The notes under the pieces: generated by a model
Told to the model about the DNA's origin: nothing
Seen by the model: the letters and a program-made list of their open reading frames with translations, nothing else
Database searches by the model: none
Part shown: positions 29,983 to 39,613 of the stretch, piece by piece
How the letters are laid out: each line of letters opens with the position of its first letter
Position numbering within the stretch: the first letter of the stretch is position 1
Position numbers and translations under genes: made by a program
DNA from: Polyangium sp. y55x31
Lineage (GTDB): Bacteria; Myxococcota_A; Polyangia; Polyangiales; Polyangiaceae
Length of the DNA: 64,000 nt
Assembly (NCBI RefSeq): GCF_029946505.1
Contig: NZ_JARZHG010000021.1
Span: forward strand, 1 to 64,000
Reading direction: 5' to 3'

Positions 29983-30301
29983 GATGGCCGGAGACTAGCC
30001 AGGCGCGGCCATCGGCACAAACCGACGTGACCTGCCTCGCGGCCGAGCCCCCCGCCGTGATCGGACTCCGCCCGCTGCCTCGTCGTCGAGGCCCCCGCCG
30101 TGATCGGACTCCGCCCGCTGCCTCGTCGTCGAGCCCCCCGCCCTGATCGGACCTCGCCGGGGCCTCGTCGACCAGGCACCCGACGAGGTCCGATCTCCTC
30201 CGGGGTCTCGTCGACGAGGGATCCGGGTGAACTTACGTCGTGGTCGCGTGTAGGCACCACACGCGCCATGGCGATGGACGGCCGTTTTCGTTCCCGCCCC
30301 G
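29983..30301. repeat. Gene-free stretch with 43-bp tandem array and inverted copy
   Basis: Three direct copies of a 43-bp unit lie at 30045-30087, 30088-30130 and about 30131-30173, aligned on GATCGGACTCCG at 30059, 30102 and 30145. A partial, more diverged copy follows (GATC at 30192, then CTCGTCGACGAG). GAGGTCCGATC at 30185-30195 is the reverse complement of GATCGGACCTC in the third copy, so a transcript could fold back. I see no gene, tRNA or convincing terminator here. Confidence 0.75.
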
Positions 30302-32617
30302 CTACGTCGTCTTCGACGACCGCTTCCTCCGCGGCTGCGGCAACGGCCCCGTCCCGCGCGCCCTGCGCTCGCTCCCCGGCGGCGGCGAGAACCCCGCGGC
30401 TTCGAGCTCCCGCATCGTCACCGCACGCGCCTCCGGCGGCGTCGCGAGCGCGGCCCGGAACAGGATCGCTTCGAGCTCCGCGTCGTTGCCCGGGAACTCG
30501 TGGTCCACGAGCGCCGCGAGCGCGCGCGGATCGATCCCGAGCGGCGCCTGCCGCAGGCGCTTGCCGATGCGGGTCAGCGCCTCCAGCACGAGCAGCGACA
30601 GATCCTCCCCGCGCGACGCGAGCACCGGCAGCGCCACCGAGCGATCGCCGAGCCGATCCGCCAGCGCCTCCGAGAGCTTCCCGCTCGCCGCGAGCGAGTC
30701 CACCGTGCCCGGCAGCGCCACCACGAGCCCCACGTCCGAAGGCAGGCCCGAGGCGATCCGCATCTGCACGAGCTCCGGCAGCACGTGCGCGTCGAGCAAG
30801 ACGAGCGTCCCGCCCGCGGCGAGCACGAGCGGCGAGCCGGCCCGATCCTGCCACTTCGCCGGGTCGTGCTCCGCCGGGTTCGTCCCGTCCACGATCACCA
30901 TCACGCCCTTCTTCCGCGCCGACGCGAGGTGCACGAGCGCCGCCCACGCGACCGCGTCGATGCCGGGCGACGTCAGCAGCGTGACGGGCACGTCCGCGGC
31001 CGCGAGCTGCTCCAGCCGTTGCACCGCCGCCTGCGCCGCGGGGCTGTAGAGCGCGACCCGCGCCCGCTGCTCGAAGCCCTTCGCCACCGCCTCGAACTGG
31101 CCCTCGATGCGCCCGAGCTCCGTGGCGAGGCGCGCGCGCTCGGCTTCGAGCTTGTCGAGGTCGTCCCGCGCCACGAGCTCACGCTCGCGCGAGCGCGACA
31201 GCATCGACGACACGCCGAGCACCGCGGCCAGCCGATCCGAGAGCTGCCGCAGCGCCCGCACGTCCGCGAGCGTCTTCGGCGCGACCCGCGCCCCCGCAGG
31301 GACCGTGAGCGCCCCGATCGGGCCGTCCACGTCGCGCACCACGCTCACGGCCGAGAGGTGGTTGTCCTCCATCCACGCGATGAGCGGACGCACCTCGGGC
31401 TTTCGCACCGAGACCGCGTGCATCACCTCGATCCGCAGGATCCGCTCGGGCTCCGCGTCCGCGAGCGAGACCAGACGCGGCGGCATCTCGGCCTTTTTCG
31501 TGTGCAAGAAGCCGGCGCGATCGACGCTCACCTCTTCCGCCGGGAAGAACCGGTAGAGCGCAGGCGGATCGCCGCCTTGCCCGAGCGCGCCGCGCAGCTC
31601 GAAGAGCGCCGACCGCAGCGCCTCCTCCGGATCGGGCGTCATTGCCGCGCGCGTGGCGGCCTCGAGCGCCGGCAGGAGCCGACCACTCCCGGGCCCCGCC
31701 CGATGCGCGATCCTCTGCGCGACGAGCGCCGCCATCGCGGCCGCCCCCGCCGCCCCGAACGCGACCGGCCCCGCCAAGGCCGGCCGCACGTGCGCCGCGT
31801 AGACCGCGCCGAGCGCGATCGGCGCGGCGAGTCCCGTCGTCGCCAGCGTGAGCCGAAGGACCGAGAGCACCGTCTCCGGCTCGCGGCTCGCCGCCGCGAA
31901 CGCCGCGCCGAGCGACGCGAGCACCACCGCGATCGGCAGGACCCGCTCGGGCGGAAGGACACGCGCCGCGGCCGCGAGGATGCCCACGGCGAGCGCGATC
32001 GAGCCGAGCCAGAGCGCCGCCTGCGCCCGCTCCGCCACGCCGATCTCCGCGCGCCGCGTGGCCGCGAGCCGCGCCGCCGCGAAGAGCGAAACGCCGAGCG
32101 AGCCGATCGACGCGGCCACGGTCGCGTAATCGATGAGCAGCGGATCGAGCCCCTCGGTGCGCTCGGGAAACATCGCGGCCGCGCCGGGCAGCGCCGCCGC
32201 GACCACCCAGAAAAGCGCGGCGAACGCGGCCGCATCGAGCCTGCGCGCCGAAGGACTCGGCTCGGCGAGCCCGCCGAGAGGTTTGATCCGGGCGATGGCC
32301 CAGAGCGAGCCGAGCGCCGCCATCGCCACGCCGAGGTTCTCGCCCGCGACGAAGCCCGGCGTGTTCGCCCCGCACCGCGAGGCGGCGAAGAGCGAGGCGC
32401 CGGCGATCGTGAGCCGCGCGGCCGAGCGCGCGCCTGGATCGAGCGTATCGTCGCCGCGCCTGTCCTCCGCGGTCAGCCTCCAGCCGACCACACATGCGAG
32501 CGGCAAGAGCAGCGCGATCCACGTGCTCGCGTCCCCGCCCGTCGCCCAGAGCCCCGCGACCGCGGCGTACGCCACGGCGAGGGCCGCGATCCAGAGCGAG
32601 CGGGTGGGCCAGGACAT
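30302..32617 (-). CDS. Membrane protein with degenerate sigma-54-activator AAA+ domain
   Basis: The 771-residue protein begins with about eight hydrophobic helices (residues 5-310). A GAF-like region (about 320-470) and a short coiled coil (470-520) follow. Residues 525-740 keep the outline of an NtrC-type AAA+ domain: SPAAQAAVQRLEQLAAADVPVTLLTSPG where Walker A should be, GGTLVLLDAHVLPELVQ near 602 in place of GGTLFLDEI, RGEDLSLLVLEAL, and HEFPGNDAELEAILFRA near 706 in place of the usual WPGNVRELEN. The GxxGTGKE loop, the Walker B acidic pair and GAFTGA are missing, and there is no DNA-binding helix at the basic C-terminus. It is therefore probably an inactive, membrane-bound regulator homologue. 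Confidence 0.75.
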   Translation of the reverse strand: MSWPTRSLWIAALAVAYAAVAGLWATGGDASTWIALLLPLACVVGWRLTAEDRRGDDTLDPGARSAARLTIAGASLFAASRCGANTPGFVAGENLGVAMAALGSLWAIARIKPLGGLAEPSPSARRLDAAAFAALFWVVAAALPGAAAMFPERTEGLDPLLIDYATVAASIGSLGVSLFAAARLAATRRAEIGVAERAQAALWLGSIALAVGILAAAARVLPPERVLPIAVVLASLGAAFAAASREPETVLSVLRLTLATTGLAAPIALGAVYAAHVRPALAGPVAFGAAGAAAMAALVAQRIAHRAGPGSGRLLPALEAATRAAMTPDPEEALRSALFELRGALGQGGDPPALYRFFPAEEVSVDRAGFLHTKKAEMPPRLVSLADAEPERILRIEVMHAVSVRKPEVRPLIAWMEDNHLSAVSVVRDVDGPIGALTVPAGARVAPKTLADVRALRQLSDRLAAVLGVSSMLSRSRERELVARDDLDKLEAERARLATELGRIEGQFEAVAKGFEQRARVALYSPAAQAAVQRLEQLAAADVPVTLLTSPGIDAVAWAALVHLASARKKGVMVIVDGTNPAEHDPAKWQDRAGSPLVLAAGGTLVLLDAHVLPELVQMRIASGLPSDVGLVVALPGTVDSLAASGKLSEALADRLGDRSVALPVLASRGEDLSLLVLEALTRIGKRLRQAPLGIDPRALAALVDHEFPGNDAELEAILFRAALATPPEARAVTMRELEAAGFSPPPGSERRARGTGPLPQPRRKRSSKTT

Positions 32618-32675
32618 CGCCCGGCAGGGTAGCGGAAGGGGGGCCGGTGGGCCAAAGGGCGGCCGGCCGCTTGGG

Positions 32676-33563
32676 TCAGCCGAGGGGCTTGCCGCCCGTG
32701 ACCCCGAGCACCTCGCCGTTCACGTAGCTCGACTCGTTCGACGCGAGGAACACGTACGCCGGCGCGAGCTCCGCCGGCTGCGCGGGCCGCTCCATGGGGC
32801 TGTTCTCCCCGAAGCGCGCGTTCTTGTTCGCCGGGAACGACTGCACGACGAGCGGCGTCCACACCGGCCCCGGCGCCACCGTGTTCACCCGGATCCCGCG
32901 CCCGATCAGCGCCTGCGACAGGCCCTTGCTGAACGTCACGATCGCGCCCTTCGTGGCCGCGTAGTCGAGGATCTCCGGGCTCGGCTGGTAGGCCTGGATC
33001 GACGACGTGTTGATGATGACGCTCCCCGGCTTCATGTGCGGCAGCGCGTGCCGGACGATGTGGAACATCGCGAGGATGTTCACGCGGAAGGTGCGCTCCA
33101 CGCGCTCGGCGTCGAGCTCCTCGAAGTTCTCGACGGTCTTGCCCTGCTCGGCCGCGTTGTTCACGAGGATGTCGATGCGGCCGAACGCCTTCGCGGCGTC
33201 CTCCACGAGCTTCTTGCACGCCGCGTCCGACGAGAGATCGCCGGGGAAAAGCGCCGCCTTCCGCCCCGCCTCCTCCACGAGGCGCTTCGTCTCGTTCGCG
33301 TCCTCGTGCTCGTTCAGGTACGCGATGCCCACGTCCGCACCCTCGCGCGCGTAGGCGATCGCGACGGCGCGCCCGATGCCGCTGTCGGCGCCCGTGATCA
33401 GCGCGACGCGATCCTTCAGCCGACCGAGCCCTCGGTAGGACGTCTCCCCGTGGTCCGGTCGAGGCTGCATGCCCGACTCGACGCCTGGGTACTCCTGCTC
33501 CTGCGCCGGGAACGGAGGCTTCTGCCCGAGGTCCTTGGGATCCTTCATCGCGGCTTGCTTCAT
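32676..33563 (-). CDS. Short-chain dehydrogenase/reductase, YghA/GSP39-like
   Basis: The 295-residue NAD(P)-dependent oxidoreductase starts at ATG 33563, after GGGGGGAATC. A 45-residue polar N-terminal extension (PPFPAQEQEYPGVESGMQP) is characteristic of the YghA/YdaD general-stress SDR group. The Rossmann motif is TGADSGIGRAVA, the structural motif is NNAA, the catalytic Ser appears in INTSSIQAY, and YAATKGA supplies Tyr and Lys. Substrates of this group are mostly aldehydes or sugars and poorly known. It stands alone, 84 bases downstream of a lipoprotein gene. Confidence 0.88.
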   Translation of the reverse strand: MKQAAMKDPKDLGQKPPFPAQEQEYPGVESGMQPRPDHGETSYRGLGRLKDRVALITGADSGIGRAVAIAYAREGADVGIAYLNEHEDANETKRLVEEAGRKAALFPGDLSSDAACKKLVEDAAKAFGRIDILVNNAAEQGKTVENFEELDAERVERTFRVNILAMFHIVRHALPHMKPGSVIINTSSIQAYQPSPEILDYAATKGAIVTFSKGLSQALIGRGIRVNTVAPGPVWTPLVVQSFPANKNARFGENSPMERPAQPAELAPAYVFLASNESSYVNGEVLGVTGGKPLG

Positions 33564-33647
33564 GATTCCCCCCGGCGGCGTACCTGGGGTCTTCGGGGAC
33601 CAACCGGAAGCATGGACGCCGGATGGGCCTGCCCGCCGGACCATCGC

Positions 33648-34661
33648 TCATTTCAGGGTGAGCAGCATCGAGAAGGGGCCCGCGGGGCTCGCCGCGTTGG
33701 TATCGACGAAGAGGATCGTCGGCGTCACGCCGCCGGGGATGCGGATGACCTCGTCGCCCTTCTCCGGCGCGTCGACGCACCCCTCCTGCGCGAGCTGGGA
33801 CATGTCGTTCTCGCAATCGGTGCGCGCGTAGAGCACGGCGTCGAAGGTCGCGTCGAGCTTCACCTCGATCTCCTTCGCGAGCGGCGCCTTGATCGAATAA
33901 ATCGTCTGTCGTCCTTCCCCCGCGCACGGGTTCGTGGCGCACGCCCCGCATTTCGCGTCGTTGTCCGGGCCGGCCTTGTTCATGCCGAGCACGGTGGCGG
34001 AGGTGCCGATCGCCGTGCCGAGCACGACGGGCACCGGGCCCGCGCAGCTCGTGCCAGGAAAGAAGCTCACGGTCAGGTGGTAGGCGCCCCGATCCTCCGG
34101 CGTGCGGCCGTCCACGAAGAGGTAGATCCGCTCGCCCGCCGTGACCGGGAACGAAAGGAACTCGCCGCCGAGGGCGACCTGGTCGTGGCAGAGGACGACC
34201 CCGTCCGGGTTCGAGCAGCTCGTCCGGCGCGCGTAGAGCACGCTGTTGAAGCTCGTCGCCGTGGCCGGCAGGCTCGCCGTGAGATATCCGGTCTGCTCCG
34301 CGTCGAAGACGTACACGTGCTCCGGACCGCTCGACGTGGTGCACCCCGTGAACGGACCACTCTCGATCATGCTCGGCGCCGCGGTTGTCTCGGCATCGAA
34401 CTCCACCGTGCCCCAGTCCACGAAGACGAGCGGAATGGCGTCGTCGCAGCCGAGCCCGTGTGGAGGCGCGCCTCCGGGACCGCCGTCCGCGTCGCCCCCG
34501 CCGGTGCCGCCGCCTGATCCGCCTCCGCCTCCGCCGCCCGCGCCCGAGGTGACGCCGATGGGCTCGATGCCCACCACGAGCCCGCAGGCGGAAAGGCTCG
34601 TGGTCGCGACGGCGAGCGCCCCGAGAACACGAACACCACGTGGCCGTGCCGTGCCTCTCAT
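33648..34661 (-). CDS. Lipoprotein with two PPC-like beta domains
   Basis: The 337-residue protein starts at ATG 34661 with AGGAG seven bases upstream. A lipobox LSACG is followed by a Gly-rich linker (residues 40-65) and two similar beta-rich domains of about 125 residues each. Both carry the wording of bacterial pre-peptidase C-terminal domains: SFNSVLYARRTSC, ERIYLFVDGRTPEDRGAYHLTV, then TFDAVLYARTDCEND, TPTILFVDTN and GPFSMLLTL. Paired cysteines probably form disulfides. It is the last gene of the kinase operon, sharing one base with the previous stop. It is possibly a surface adhesin or binding protein. Confidence 0.75.
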   Translation of the reverse strand: MRGTARPRGVRVLGALAVATTSLSACGLVVGIEPIGVTSGAGGGGGGGSGGGTGGGDADGGPGGAPPHGLGCDDAIPLVFVDWGTVEFDAETTAAPSMIESGPFTGCTTSSGPEHVYVFDAEQTGYLTASLPATATSFNSVLYARRTSCSNPDGVVLCHDQVALGGEFLSFPVTAGERIYLFVDGRTPEDRGAYHLTVSFFPGTSCAGPVPVVLGTAIGTSATVLGMNKAGPDNDAKCGACATNPCAGEGRQTIYSIKAPLAKEIEVKLDATFDAVLYARTDCENDMSQLAQEGCVDAPEKGDEVIRIPGGVTPTILFVDTNAASPAGPFSMLLTLK

Positions 34662-35755
34662 CAAAATTCTCCTCGCACGACACCCCCCACGCCCGCCGGC
34701 CCCGCGGCCGGCAGGATCTCGATACGCCCGGCAGAAGGCCGCTTGCCCGACCCACCCGTGAGCCAGACGATCGCGCCGGCGGCGAGCGCGGCGCCTCCCA
34801 CGACGAACCCCGTCGTCGACGCCGCCGCGAACCGCGAGGCCTCCGTTCCCTTGTCGGCGACGGCCTGCGTGCACCCGGACAAACCCGCGGGCGAGCGGCA
34901 TTGCCTGGGCGCCATCTGCTCGACCTCCGCCCATTTCGAGAAGGCCAGCCCGCCGCACACGCCGCCGACCGTGAACCCCGCGAGGGCCACGCCTCCGAGC
35001 GCCAGGGACAGGACGGGCGGAGGGCCCACGCCTCGCCGTTCGTCGCGTCCGCGTGGCACCTCGCGCCCGTGCGTCGCCCACGCCGCGGGCGCCGGGATGG
35101 CCACGGTCACGGTCTCGCCATTCTTCGACACGTTCACGACGCCCTCCCAGGCCTGTTTGTCCGGCCAGATGACGCGGATCGTGTGTTTTCCGAGGTCCAC
35201 GGGGATCGGCGTGCCCCAGAGCGCCTCGCCGACCGGCACCGCGTCGCGCGTGATCGTGAAACCTTTCCGACCTCCGACGGAGGCCGGCACCATCAGCACG
35301 AGGCGCGGCAGATCGGCTTCGAGGGCGTCTGCGCGGGCGCGTGCTTCGGCCTCGCGCGCCCGGTTTTTCCCGGTCGCCTTGTCGGCCTCGGCCACGGCGA
35401 CGTAGAGCGCCCACGCGCTCGCGGGGCGCTGCGTCGCCTCGTAACACCTGGCGAGCTCGAGCTTCGTCCCGTTCGCCGGGTCGAGCCGATCGCTCTCCTC
35501 GTACATCTCGCAAGCGCGCGCGTGGTGACCCTCGAGCGCGAGCACGTAGGCGTCCTGGTAGAGTTTTTCCGCGGCCGCGCGGACATCCGGCGGCCCCTCG
35601 GCGGCCGCGCTCCCCGCGAGCGTCACGGCGAACGCGGCTCCGAGGAAGCGGGCAGCGGCGCGGCCCGTGGGCCCACGCCACCCGCCGCGGGGGTGATTCC
35701 TATCGACGATTACGCGAGCCAGTAGGACCATTCTAGGCAAGCCCCCGTGCGCCAT
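34661..35755 (-). CDS. Exported TPR/PEGA-type membrane protein
   Basis: The 364-residue product is drawn from ATG 35755; an ATG at 35731 would remove eight residues. A signal-like segment (AARFLGAAFAVTLAGSAAA) precedes TPR-like helices (AAEKLYQDAYVLALEGHHARACEMYEES, LELARCYEATQRPASAWALYV), a PEGA-like beta domain (about 160-230, ITRDAVPVGEALWGTPIPVDLGKHTIRV), then two hydrophobic segments near 255-280 and 315-335. This is a very common myxobacterial envelope layout of unknown function. It follows the Ser/Thr kinase by 31 bases and its stop shares one base with the next start, so it could be a kinase partner or substrate. Confidence 0.75.
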   Translation of the reverse strand: MAHGGLPRMVLLARVIVDRNHPRGGWRGPTGRAAARFLGAAFAVTLAGSAAAEGPPDVRAAAEKLYQDAYVLALEGHHARACEMYEESDRLDPANGTKLELARCYEATQRPASAWALYVAVAEADKATGKNRAREAEARARADALEADLPRLVLMVPASVGGRKGFTITRDAVPVGEALWGTPIPVDLGKHTIRVIWPDKQAWEGVVNVSKNGETVTVAIPAPAAWATHGREVPRGRDERRGVGPPPVLSLALGGVALAGFTVGGVCGGLAFSKWAEVEQMAPRQCRSPAGLSGCTQAVADKGTEASRFAAASTTGFVVGGAALAAGAIVWLTGGSGKRPSAGRIEILPAAGPAGVGGVVRGEF

Positions 35756-35786
35756 GGCGCAGCCGTCCTCGCGCAGTAGATGTTCG

Positions 35787-37235
<1,449 letters not shown>

Positions 37236-37320
37236 GGCGCCCCCGCCCCCCCTGCGTCGACCCTCCGTCACGGCCGAATTCGTCACGTCCGACCCGACGC
37301 TCGACGCAAAATTCAGACGC

Positions 37321-37348
37321 ATTATGGCATGGCATCCCGATTCTTCAA
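37321..37348 (-). promoter_or_regulatory. Candidate sigma-70 promoter of the kinase operon
   Basis: Reading the minus strand, TTGAAG (37348-37343), a 16-base spacer and CATAAT (37326-37321) resemble a housekeeping promoter about 80 bases before the kinase start. The 177-base gap (37236-37412) is visibly more AT-rich than its neighbours and holds no gene. Confidence 0.4.
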
Positions 37349-37412
37349 AATCGAGACCGCCGAACACGCGAAGTCCTTCGACCGAGACAGACCCGCGCCG
37401 CCCAGGCGCGCT

Positions 37413-38522
37413 TCAGCGCCGCGAGGGCCTCTGTCCTCTGCGGGTAAACGGCAGCGCATCCCGCAGCGACCGCATCACCGACGCGCCCGCGAGCTCCGCG
37501 CCGCTCTGCACGAGCTCCCTCGCCAGCGCCGGCCGCACGCCCGTCACCATCGGCCGCGCGCCGAGCAATCGCACGGCGCTGATCAGCCGCACGAGCTGCG
37601 CGAGCCCTGTGCCCTCCGAGGCCGTCGCGCCCGTCAGATCGAACACGACCACCTGCGCGCCGCGCTCCGCCACCGCGGGCAAGAGCCGCCGTTCGAGCTC
37701 CCCGCTCCGCGCCTCGGTCAAGGCGGCGACGATCGGCACCGCGACCACCCCTTCGGCGACGTCGAGCAGCGGCGCCGACAGCTCCAGGATCTCGCGCTGC
37801 TGCGCCTCGATCAGCGCCTCGCGCTCCCGCCGCTCCGTCACGTCCACCTGATGCACGACGACGGCGTACTTCCCGGTCGCCGGATCACTCGTCCGCCGTG
37901 CCTCCACGGCGTGCCAGCGCGGCCCGTCGTTCGTGAGCGCGACGAGCTCTTCGTGGAACACCACGTCGTTCTCCGCCGCCTGCAGGATCCGCGTCACGGC
38001 GCCCGTGTCCTCGAACCAGGCCGACGGCGTGCTCGACCTGCCGAAGGCGCGCTCGGTGGCCGGGTTCGTCACGAGCACTGCGCCTTCCGTGGAGAGAAGC
38101 GCGACCATCGCGGAGACGTGCCGCAGCGCCTCGTCGCTACGCAGGATCCTCGGGTCTTGCGCCTCGGTCCGCACGTGGCCTTCGTAAAGCAGGGCGAAGC
38201 GCCCGTCGTCGAGCTCGATGGCGGACAGGAAGACCCGCAGGTGCAAGGGCTCGCCGCGGGGATAGAACGTGAACGTGTGCTCGATGCGCGCGTCGCGGTC
38301 CGCGCGCAGGTCGCGGAGCAAGCCCTCGTTGCGGGTGCGGGTCGCGGTGGAGGCATCGGAGTAGTCGCGGGCGAGGAACTCGTCGAGGTTCGGCGAGCGC
38401 CAGATCTCGAGGGCGGCGGCGTTCCCCCAGGCCATGCGGGCCCGCTCCACGTCGAAGACCCAGACCGGCAGACAGAGCCGCTCCACACCACGCAAGCGCT
38501 CCACGAGGGTGGTCTCAGGCAT
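37413..38522 (-). CDS. PAS-PAS-STAS regulator, RsbR-like
   Basis: The 369-residue cytosolic protein has two PAS-like domains (about 10-120 and 130-235; the second with WHAVEARRTSDPATGKYAVVVHQVDVTE) and a C-terminal STAS domain (about 245-360) beginning QQREILELSAPLLDVAEGVVAVPI, the usual RsbR/RsbS-type opening. The phospho-acceptor region reads DLTGATAS where DITGV is usual, so a Thr at the first position remains. Such proteins form stressosome-like switch modules with a Ser/Thr kinase. No RsbT-like kinase is adjacent; the Hanks kinase downstream is in the same orientation but 177 bases away. Confidence 0.82.
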   Translation of the reverse strand: MPETTLVERLRGVERLCLPVWVFDVERARMAWGNAAALEIWRSPNLDEFLARDYSDASTATRTRNEGLLRDLRADRDARIEHTFTFYPRGEPLHLRVFLSAIELDDGRFALLYEGHVRTEAQDPRILRSDEALRHVSAMVALLSTEGAVLVTNPATERAFGRSSTPSAWFEDTGAVTRILQAAENDVVFHEELVALTNDGPRWHAVEARRTSDPATGKYAVVVHQVDVTERREREALIEAQQREILELSAPLLDVAEGVVAVPIVAALTEARSGELERRLLPAVAERGAQVVVFDLTGATASEGTGLAQLVRLISAVRLLGARPMVTGVRPALARELVQSGAELAGASVMRSLRDALPFTRRGQRPSRR

Positions 38523-38611
38523 ACGTCCCTGGCGGTATACCTCCGATCGGGGCGGGGTGTGGAGACGCTCGCGACCGGACCTGCGAGGCGCGCGATAGCC
38601 GGTTGGCTACG

Positions 38612-39541
38612 TCACGAGAAGACGTCGCTCGTGGTCTTCGCTTCGAGGACGTTCTCGACCCACCGATCGAGGGTATCGGTGTCCATGCAAGCCTCGATGC
38701 GGGCGCGCTCGTCGTCCGCGAGCGCGAGCCCTGCGCGCGCGAGGAGCCGGAAGAGGACGCCACGTTTGCCTTCGAGGATGCCCTCGAGCTTCCCTTCGAT
38801 CTTCCCTTCGAGTTTGCCCTTGAGCTCGCCCTCGTGCATGCCGCGATCGAAGATCTGCTGTGCGAACGGGGGGAACGTGGCTTTTCCTTCGCTCTGCCGT
38901 TGCATGATCAGCGCCTCCAGGGCCCTCCGCATGGGCTCGCGTAATGTATTGTAAACGATCTGAAAGTACACCGCAGCGTGTTCCCGGTCGAACCGTCCGA
39001 GCGCGCCGAGCGCCGCCAGCGCCACGTCGAGCCCGTTCGGGCCGTTGCCGTGTGCCGCCGCCGATAGGATGGAAAGCTCCGTCTCCTGCTCCGCCAGGGC
39101 CGCGTCGGTCACCACGGGCACGCTGGCAGGGCCGAGCACCAGCGGATCGATATGCCCACGGCCGAGGCCGAGATCGATCGTCTCCGCGGCCCAGGCGGCC
39201 ACCTCGGCGTCCGGCGCGACGACGAGCACGAGGGTCGGGCATTCTTTCTGCGCCCGCACGACCACGACGTACACCGGCCACGCGTACTTCTTGCGTGTGT
39301 CCTTGTCGCGCTGAACTTCGAGGACGATCGCGAACACCAGCGCGCCGCGCTCGTCGCGCAGCTCGAGCACCAGATCCGCGCGGAACTCCACGGGCACGAG
39401 CTGATCGAGGGCGGTCTCGACCACCGTGACCGTGGTGTACGGTGGGAGGTCCACGCGGAAGAGGAGCTCGACGAGGTGCGGCGCGAGGGCCGGGTTCTCG
39501 CGGAACATGTCGACGAGGCCGTTGTGCTCGAGCGTCGGCAT
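38612..39541 (-). CDS. PD-(D/E)XK nuclease-like (Rpn/DUF4351-type) protein
   Basis: The 309-residue product carries a nuclease-like core: Asp56 in RADLVLEL and Glu75-x-Gln77 in AIVLEVQRDKD, the E-x-Q variant seen in Rpn and related mobile nucleases. The C-terminal part has a Lys/Glu/Gly zipper (GELKGKLEGKIEGKLEG near 215-235), also typical of Rpn/DUF4351 proteins, and a final helical domain. Close homologues are often present in many copies in Polyangia, so its presence alone does not show a defence role. It lies 72 bases downstream of the SIR2 gene on the same strand. Confidence 0.65.
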   Translation of the reverse strand: MPTLEHNGLVDMFRENPALAPHLVELLFRVDLPPYTTVTVVETALDQLVPVEFRADLVLELRDERGALVFAIVLEVQRDKDTRKKYAWPVYVVVVRAQKECPTLVLVVAPDAEVAAWAAETIDLGLGRGHIDPLVLGPASVPVVTDAALAEQETELSILSAAAHGNGPNGLDVALAALGALGRFDREHAAVYFQIVYNTLREPMRRALEALIMQRQSEGKATFPPFAQQIFDRGMHEGELKGKLEGKIEGKLEGILEGKRGVLFRLLARAGLALADDERARIEACMDTDTLDRWVENVLEAKTTSDVFS

Positions 39542-39613
39542 CGAGCCACCCTAGCGCGGGCGGCGCTCCGCGGGCAAACCCGTGGGCTCAGCGGTCTCCA
39601 GAAAGGGACCGGT

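Noticed and set aside
30045..30218. CRISPR or attachment-site array
   Set aside because: Units are adjacent without spacers and no integrase or tRNA is present.
38612..39541. Transposase
   Set aside because: Rpn-type proteins are sometimes labelled so, but there are no terminal inverted repeats or target duplications here, only a nuclease-like core.
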